Origin: Candidatus Aminicenantes bacterium UBA4820 | GTDB taxonomy: Bacteria > Acidobacteriota > UBA4820 | Length of the DNA: 18,318 nucleotides | Assembly: GCA_002402325.1 (NCBI GenBank) | Contig: DHFQ01000083.1 | Location: forward strand, 1 to 18,318 | Reading direction: 5' to 3' | Shown: positions 15,220-18,318 of the stretch, piece after piece | Numbering within the stretch: the first letter of the stretch is position 1 | Layout: each line of letters starts with the position of its first letter | The notes under the pieces: model-generated | Seen by the model: the letters and a program-made list of their open reading frames with translations, nothing else | What the model was told of the DNA's origin: nothing | Databases searched by the model: none | Position numbers and translations under genes: made by a program

Positions 15220-17532
15220 ATGTTTTTAAATTTTACGATTGGAAGATACAGAATAAAAGAAAAGATTGGCAAAGGTGGTATGGGGGATGTCTATCTTGCT
15301 TACGATGAAAAACTTGACAGGGAAGTTGCGTTAAAATGCATAAGGGCAGAAAATAGACTCAACGAAGAGACAAAATTTCGTTTTTTGCTTGAAGCAAAAA
15401 TTCTCTCCCAGCTTGGTCATCCAAATATCTGTCAGATATACGACTATCTTGAGACTGATGATGCAGATTACCTTGTTTTGGAACTTATTTCTGGAAAGAA
15501 ATTAAGTGATGTCATAAGGGAGAATAAACTTAACTTTAAACAGAAACTTGCAATAATAAGAAAGGTTTCAGAAGTTTTATCTGTTGCTCATGAAAAGGGT
15601 GTTATCCACAGGGATTTAAAGCCTGACAACATCATTTTTACAAACGATGGAGATGTAAAGATTCTTGATTTTGGGCTTGCAAGGCAGATTTATTCAAATT
15701 GGGATGAGATGCCCCATTCAAAAAAAGGTGAAAAGAAAGAAGGGTCAGAATCTATAGAAAAAGATCAAACGGTTGATGCTGTAACATATTCAAAAGGTAG
15801 GGGACTTACAACGATGGGAGTTATTATGGGGACATTGGGATATATGAGTCCAGAGCAAGCGAAGGGTGAGGAGGTAACACCTTTTAGTGATATGTACTCA
15901 TTTGGAATAGTAGTTGAAGAGTTGTTTTCCGGGAAGTCCTCATACAACAAGGAGGAGAGTTTTGAGACGCTGCTTTCAAAGAACCAGGAAGGTGATAGGG
16001 AAGTCATTCCTATTGAAGATAGCGATATTGAATCATTGATAAAAGATTTAACATCCATTGAAATAAATGCAAGATTAACAGCAAGGGAAGCGGTAAAAAG
16101 AATTGATGAAATTATTGAAAAGCCAATAAAGAGAAGAAAGAAGATTTTAGTTGGTTCAGCTATCTCTATTTTGACTCTATTTGCGATAGTTGCCACATTT
16201 TTCTGGATAAAGTCAGTAAAGGCAGAGAAGATAGCGAGAGAGGCAGAAGAATCTGCAAAAAATGAAGCGGAGACATCAAAGCAGGTATCAGACTTTCTGG
16301 TGAACATTTTTAAGGTATCAAATCCGGGCGAAGCAAAGGGCAAGAACATAACAGCGAGGGAATTGCTTGATTCAGGAAAAAAGAAAATTGAAAATGAGTT
16401 GAGGAATCAGCCTCTTGTTCAAGCAAGATTGATGGAAACAATGGGAATAACCTATTCAGGACTGGGACTTTATGATGAAGCGCTACCACTTCTTGAAACC
16501 TCTTTAAAAATAAGGAAAAAACTATTAAAATCCGACGATATCCTTATAGCAAAATCTCTTCAATCGTTAGGGATGCTATACTTCTTTCAGGGTAAATATT
16601 TGGAGGTTGAGCCACTTTATAAAAGAGCCCTTGAGATACGGGAAAAGAGTCTTGGACCGAACGACCCTGAAGTTGCAACATCCTTGAATGCTCTTGCATT
16701 TCTTTACAATAAACAGGGGAAATATTCAGAGGCTGAATCGCTCTACAAACGCTGTCTCAAAATAAGGCAGGATTCTTTTGGTCCTGATAATCCTGATGTT
16801 GCAGAAACACTCAACAATCTTGCACTTCTTTACTACGATCAGGGGAAATATTCAGAGGCTGAATCTCTTTATAAGCGCTCTTTGCAAATATCGGAAAAAT
16901 CACTTGGACCAGATCACCCAAATGTGGCAAGATTAATCAACCGATTGGCTGCGATATATGTTGAGCAAGAAAAATATTCAGATGCGGAGCCACTTATGAA
17001 AAGGGCTCTTGAAATAAGGGAGAAGACACTCGGTCCCGAACATCCTGATGTGGCAGCATCTTTAAATAATCTTGCTCTCCTTTACTATAGTGAAGGAAAG
17101 TTTTCAGAAGCAGTTCCACTTTTAGAACGCTCCTTAGCAATAAAAGAAAAGACCTTAGGAAAAGATCATCCCGATGTTGCAAATTCGTTAAATAATCTCG
17201 CACTTGTTTTTGATGAAGAAAAAAGATATTCAGATTCTGAACCACTTTATAAAAGGGCTCTTGAAATAAGAGAAAGAAGTTTTGGGCACTATCATCCAGA
17301 AGTTGCAAAATCGCTTGAAAATCTTGCTCTTCTTTATGTTATAGAGGGGAAGAACACTCAAGCGGAGGAATGTTTTAAGAGAGGATTATCAATTTGCGAA
17401 AAAGTTCATAACTCAGATCCAAAACTGATAAAGGAACTATCAACAGAATATGCAAAGTTACTTCGCAAAACAGGAAGAATTAAAGAGGCGGAAAAACTTG
17501 AGAGTTGGGTTGACACAGCTCAAAAAAAGTAA
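15220..17532 (+). CDS. Transmembrane Hanks-type Ser/Thr protein kinase with C-terminal TPRs
   Basis: A 770-residue receptor-like kinase. The catalytic domain (about 8-300) has the glycine loop GKGGMGDV (17-24), lysine K39 (VALK), the catalytic loop HRDLKPDN (130-137), DFG (150-152) and GYMSPEQ (207-213), so it should be active. Between DFGLA and the GT-x-GYMSPE segment lies a charged, Lys/Glu-rich insert that makes the activation segment about 30 residues longer than usual. KRRKK precedes one membrane helix (about 309-331), placing the kinase inside. A helical linker (332-390) and about eight 42-residue kinesin-light-chain-type TPRs (395-730) lie outside. TPRs bind proteins or peptides, so this part is the probable sensor. 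No adjacent partner is encoded on the same strand. Confidence 0.95.
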   Translation: MFLNFTIGRYRIKEKIGKGGMGDVYLAYDEKLDREVALKCIRAENRLNEETKFRFLLEAKILSQLGHPNICQIYDYLETDDADYLVLELISGKKLSDVIRENKLNFKQKLAIIRKVSEVLSVAHEKGVIHRDLKPDNIIFTNDGDVKILDFGLARQIYSNWDEMPHSKKGEKKEGSESIEKDQTVDAVTYSKGRGLTTMGVIMGTLGYMSPEQAKGEEVTPFSDMYSFGIVVEELFSGKSSYNKEESFETLLSKNQEGDREVIPIEDSDIESLIKDLTSIEINARLTAREAVKRIDEIIEKPIKRRKKILVGSAISILTLFAIVATFFWIKSVKAEKIAREAEESAKNEAETSKQVSDFLVNIFKVSNPGEAKGKNITARELLDSGKKKIENELRNQPLVQARLMETMGITYSGLGLYDEALPLLETSLKIRKKLLKSDDILIAKSLQSLGMLYFFQGKYLEVEPLYKRALEIREKSLGPNDPEVATSLNALAFLYNKQGKYSEAESLYKRCLKIRQDSFGPDNPDVAETLNNLALLYYDQGKYSEAESLYKRSLQISEKSLGPDHPNVARLINRLAAIYVEQEKYSDAEPLMKRALEIREKTLGPEHPDVAASLNNLALLYYSEGKFSEAVPLLERSLAIKEKTLGKDHPDVANSLNNLALVFDEEKRYSDSEPLYKRALEIRERSFGHYHPEVAKSLENLALLYVIEGKNTQAEECFKRGLSICEKVHNSDPKLIKELSTEYAKLLRKTGRIKEAEKLESWVDTAQKK
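16654..17409 (+). repeat. Six 126-bp tandem units encoding 42-residue TPRs
   Basis: Six in-register 42-residue units (residues 479-520, 521-562, 563-604, 605-646, 647-688, 689-730) follow G-P-D-H-P-D-V-A-x-S-L-N-N-L-A-L-L-Y, then a turn, then Y-S-E-A-E-P-L-Y-K-R-A-L-E-I. Less regular units precede them from about residue 395. At DNA level a 26-base identity occurs at 16714-16739 and 16840-16865, exactly 126 bases apart, which suggests recent duplication or conversion. Confidence 0.85.
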
Positions 17533-17582
17533 AATGCTAATATATTTTAAAAAAATCTAAATTTAAAAAGTTCTAAAAACTT

Positions 17583-17993
17583 TTATCTGATGTATCTTAA
17601 CAATTCCTTTAAAGAGATGACTATCTGTCCGAAACCTTTATCCCAGTAAAGCCCAAGTTGTGCTATTAACGAGTATGCAACTCCAATCTGGCATACAGCG
17701 TATATTGATGCGGTTATCTGGGACAAACTGATTATGCCAATACCAAATTGTGAAATGTTTATTACACCTACTCCAAATTGACCAATTGCAATTATTCCCT
17801 TTGCTGGAACAGGAGCAAACCCTTTATATTTAAAGGAAATGTGAATAAGAGGCAACCCAAAAATTGTAGTTTTGGATTTATATTCAAAACCAAAGCCATC
17901 CCATTTTTCTTTGTAGGGGTATATTGCGCCACATTTTGGACAACTAACTGCGCTTTCGCTCACTTCTATTCCACAATCTCTACATTTTTTCAT
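17583..17993 (-). CDS. Zinc-ribbon protein with five decapeptide repeats, function unknown
   Basis: A 136-residue protein. The N-terminal zinc ribbon has C4-x2-C7 and C18-x2-C21 (CRDCG...CPKCG). After KWDGFGFEYKSKTTIFGLPLIHI (31-52, shown in outline) come five exact 10-residue repeats (67-116): IIAIGQFGVG, VINISQFGIG, IISLSQITAS, IYAVCQIGVA, YSLIAQLGLY. Glutamine recurs at 72, 82, 92, 102 and 112. This could be a small beta-solenoid or a membrane-associated hairpin. From memory, uncharacterised proteins with FGLPLVHI followed by GIIAIG-type repeats occur in several phyla, but I know of no assigned function. A longer frame runs into tRNA-Thr and is rejected; the ATG at 17993 follows AAAGGAAAT, rather far at about 10-13 bases. 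Confidence 0.72.
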   Translation of the reverse strand: MKKCRDCGIEVSESAVSCPKCGAIYPYKEKWDGFGFEYKSKTTIFGLPLIHISFKYKGFAPVPAKGIIAIGQFGVGVINISQFGIGIISLSQITASIYAVCQIGVAYSLIAQLGLYWDKGFGQIVISLKELLRYIR

Positions 17994-18021
17994 CTTATAA
18001 AATTTCCTTTCTCTCAAATAA

Positions 18022-18027
18022 ATTATA
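18022..18027 (-). promoter_or_regulatory. Candidate -10 of the zinc-ribbon gene
   Basis: A perfect TATAAT on the minus strand (18027-18022), 28 bases before the ATG at 17993. No matching -35 is seen; the region upstream of it is the terminator T-run. Confidence 0.4.
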
Positions 18028-18037
18028 CCTGAACTCG

Positions 18038-18072
18038 AAAAAAAAAGATACTTTCTCTGACAAAGAGAAAGT
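18038..18072 (-). terminator. Intrinsic terminator pointing into the zinc-ribbon gene
   Basis: On the minus strand a perfect 9-bp stem, ACTTTCTCT (18072-18064) with AGAGAAAGT (18058-18050) and a 5-base loop, is followed by ATC and nine T (18046-18038). Its shape is that of a rho-independent terminator for minus-strand transcription. It lies just upstream of the zinc-ribbon gene, with no minus-strand gene seen upstream of it in the window. Confidence 0.6.
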
Positions 18073-18111
18073 CTATACCAAATTATCAGTCTTAAAAGGG
18101 GGTTTAGGGGG

Positions 18112-18140
18112 TTGAAATGCGTTTTAAAATGTGGTATTAT
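18112..18140 (+). promoter_or_regulatory. Promoter of the tRNA-Thr/tRNA-Tyr cluster
   Basis: TTGAAA (18112-18117), a 17-base spacer and TATTAT (18135-18140) form a near-consensus sigma-70 promoter, 33 bases before tRNA-Thr. Two runs of five G (about 18098-18110) lie immediately upstream of the -35. Confidence 0.65.
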
Positions 18141-18148
18141 ATTAGTTC

Positions 18149-18170
18149 TTGACTCAATGAAATGAGTTAA
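18149..18170 (+). other. Hairpin in the tRNA precursor leader
   Basis: TTGACTCA (18149-18156) pairs with TGAGTTAA (18163-18170), 8 bp with one G-U, around a 6-base loop. It would form at the very 5' end of the transcript, ending 3 bases before the mature tRNA-Thr, next to the expected RNase P cut. Confidence 0.4.
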
Positions 18171-18173
18171 GAT

Positions 18174-18248
18174 GCCGATGTAGCTCAATGGTAGAGCAGC
18201 GGATTTGTAATCCGTTGGTTGGAGGTTCAAGTCCCCTCATCGGCTCCA
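18174..18248 (+). tRNA. tRNA-Thr (anticodon UGU), CCA encoded
   Basis: A full cloverleaf: acceptor GCCGATG/CATCGGC (7 perfect pairs), D stem GCTC/GAGC, anticodon stem GCGGA/TCCGT with loop TTTGTAA giving anticodon TGT (threonine, ACA codons), T loop TTCAAGT, discriminator T and encoded CCA. A tRNA-Tyr start follows 47 bases later, the same order as thrU-tyrU ahead of tuf in E. coli. Confidence 0.95.
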
Positions 18249-18295
18249 GACCGTGAAGAAAGGAAACCGGTTAATTACCTTAACACTCCCTTGGT

Positions 18296-18318
18296 GGAGG
18301 GGTTCCCGAGCGGTCAAA
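18296..18318 (+). tRNA. tRNA-Tyr, 5' part, cut by the window edge
   Basis: GGAGGGG (acceptor 5' strand), TT, CCCG and AGCGGTCAAA match the first 23 bases of a bacterial tRNA-Tyr, including the class II D-arm start. The anticodon lies beyond the window, so tyrosine is inferred from this pattern and from its place after tRNA-Thr(UGU); tRNA-Ser is less likely. Confidence 0.75.

Noticed and set aside
17566..17584. AAAAGTT/AACTTTT stem after the kinase gene as a terminator
   Set aside because: The stem has a single G-C pair and no clear T-tract beyond it, so it is too weak to call in this A+T-rich spacer.
17994..18230. N-terminal extension of the zinc-ribbon frame
   Set aside because: It reads antisense through tRNA-Thr and across a terminator; the extra residues have no domain character.
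1..18318. Search for insertion sequences, prophage, CRISPR arrays, toxin-antitoxin pairs or defence genes
   Set aside because: No transposase, integrase, regularly spaced direct repeats, or paired small toxin/antitoxin genes were seen; nearly all genes are core metabolic or informational.

Overview
The window is AT-rich bacterial chromosome, densely packed with housekeeping genes. Shine-Dalgarno sites are strong (AAGGAGG, GGAGGTG) and the recognisable sigma-70-type -10 boxes lie close to the start codons. I see no mobile element, prophage or CRISPR array. The two-subunit class I (4Fe-4S, oxygen-sensitive) fumarase, the Ser/Thr kinase-TPR receptor, exported proteins with signal peptides and a TlpA-type thioredoxin suggest an anaerobic, probably diderm, possibly uncultivated bacterium. 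I cannot name the phylum; kinase-TPR receptors of this design are common in Acidobacteriota and related lineages, but that is only a hint.

Left part, minus strand (170-2445): NH3-dependent NAD synthetase (nadE); an exported TlpA-like thioredoxin with its own promoter; then an HU/IHF-like protein, a MerR-type regulator coupled to it by a TAATG overlap, and tRNA-Pro(GGG). The HU-like protein lacks the proline normally found at the tip of the DNA-binding arm.

Plus-strand block 1 (2566-6796): queD-queE-queC, which together make the 7-deazaguanine preQ0 from the product of GTP cyclohydrolase I, with overlapping starts and stops. These are followed by malate dehydrogenase and the alpha and beta subunits of class I fumarase, two neighbouring steps of the TCA cycle (or its reductive branch). 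A perfect hairpin lies between mdh and fumA.

Plus-strand block 2 (7011-12785): a good promoter precedes nrdR (ribonucleotide reductase repressor), a small heat-shock protein, Lon protease, a zinc alcohol dehydrogenase of the CAD-like type and a GT-C-like membrane protein. All five genes are tightly packed or overlapping. The last one meets the next minus-strand gene tail to tail with one base between the stop codons.

Minus-strand pair (14980-12787): a sodium:alanine/glycine symporter (AGCS family) and, directly downstream, a secreted cysteine-containing protein with a PPC-like domain.

Right end: a membrane-anchored Hanks-type Ser/Thr kinase with an unusually long activation loop and about eight 42-residue TPRs outside the membrane; convergent to it, a small zinc-ribbon protein with five exact 10-residue hydrophobic repeats; then a strong promoter driving tRNA-Thr(UGU) and a tRNA-Tyr cut off by the window edge. 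This is the start of the conserved Thr-Tyr-Gly-Thr-tuf order, so tRNA-Gly, tRNA-Thr and the EF-Tu gene are expected just beyond the window.

The least explained items are the decapeptide-repeat zinc-ribbon protein with an intrinsic terminator just upstream of its -10 box, the HU variant, the kinase activation-loop insert, and the symporter/secreted-protein pair.
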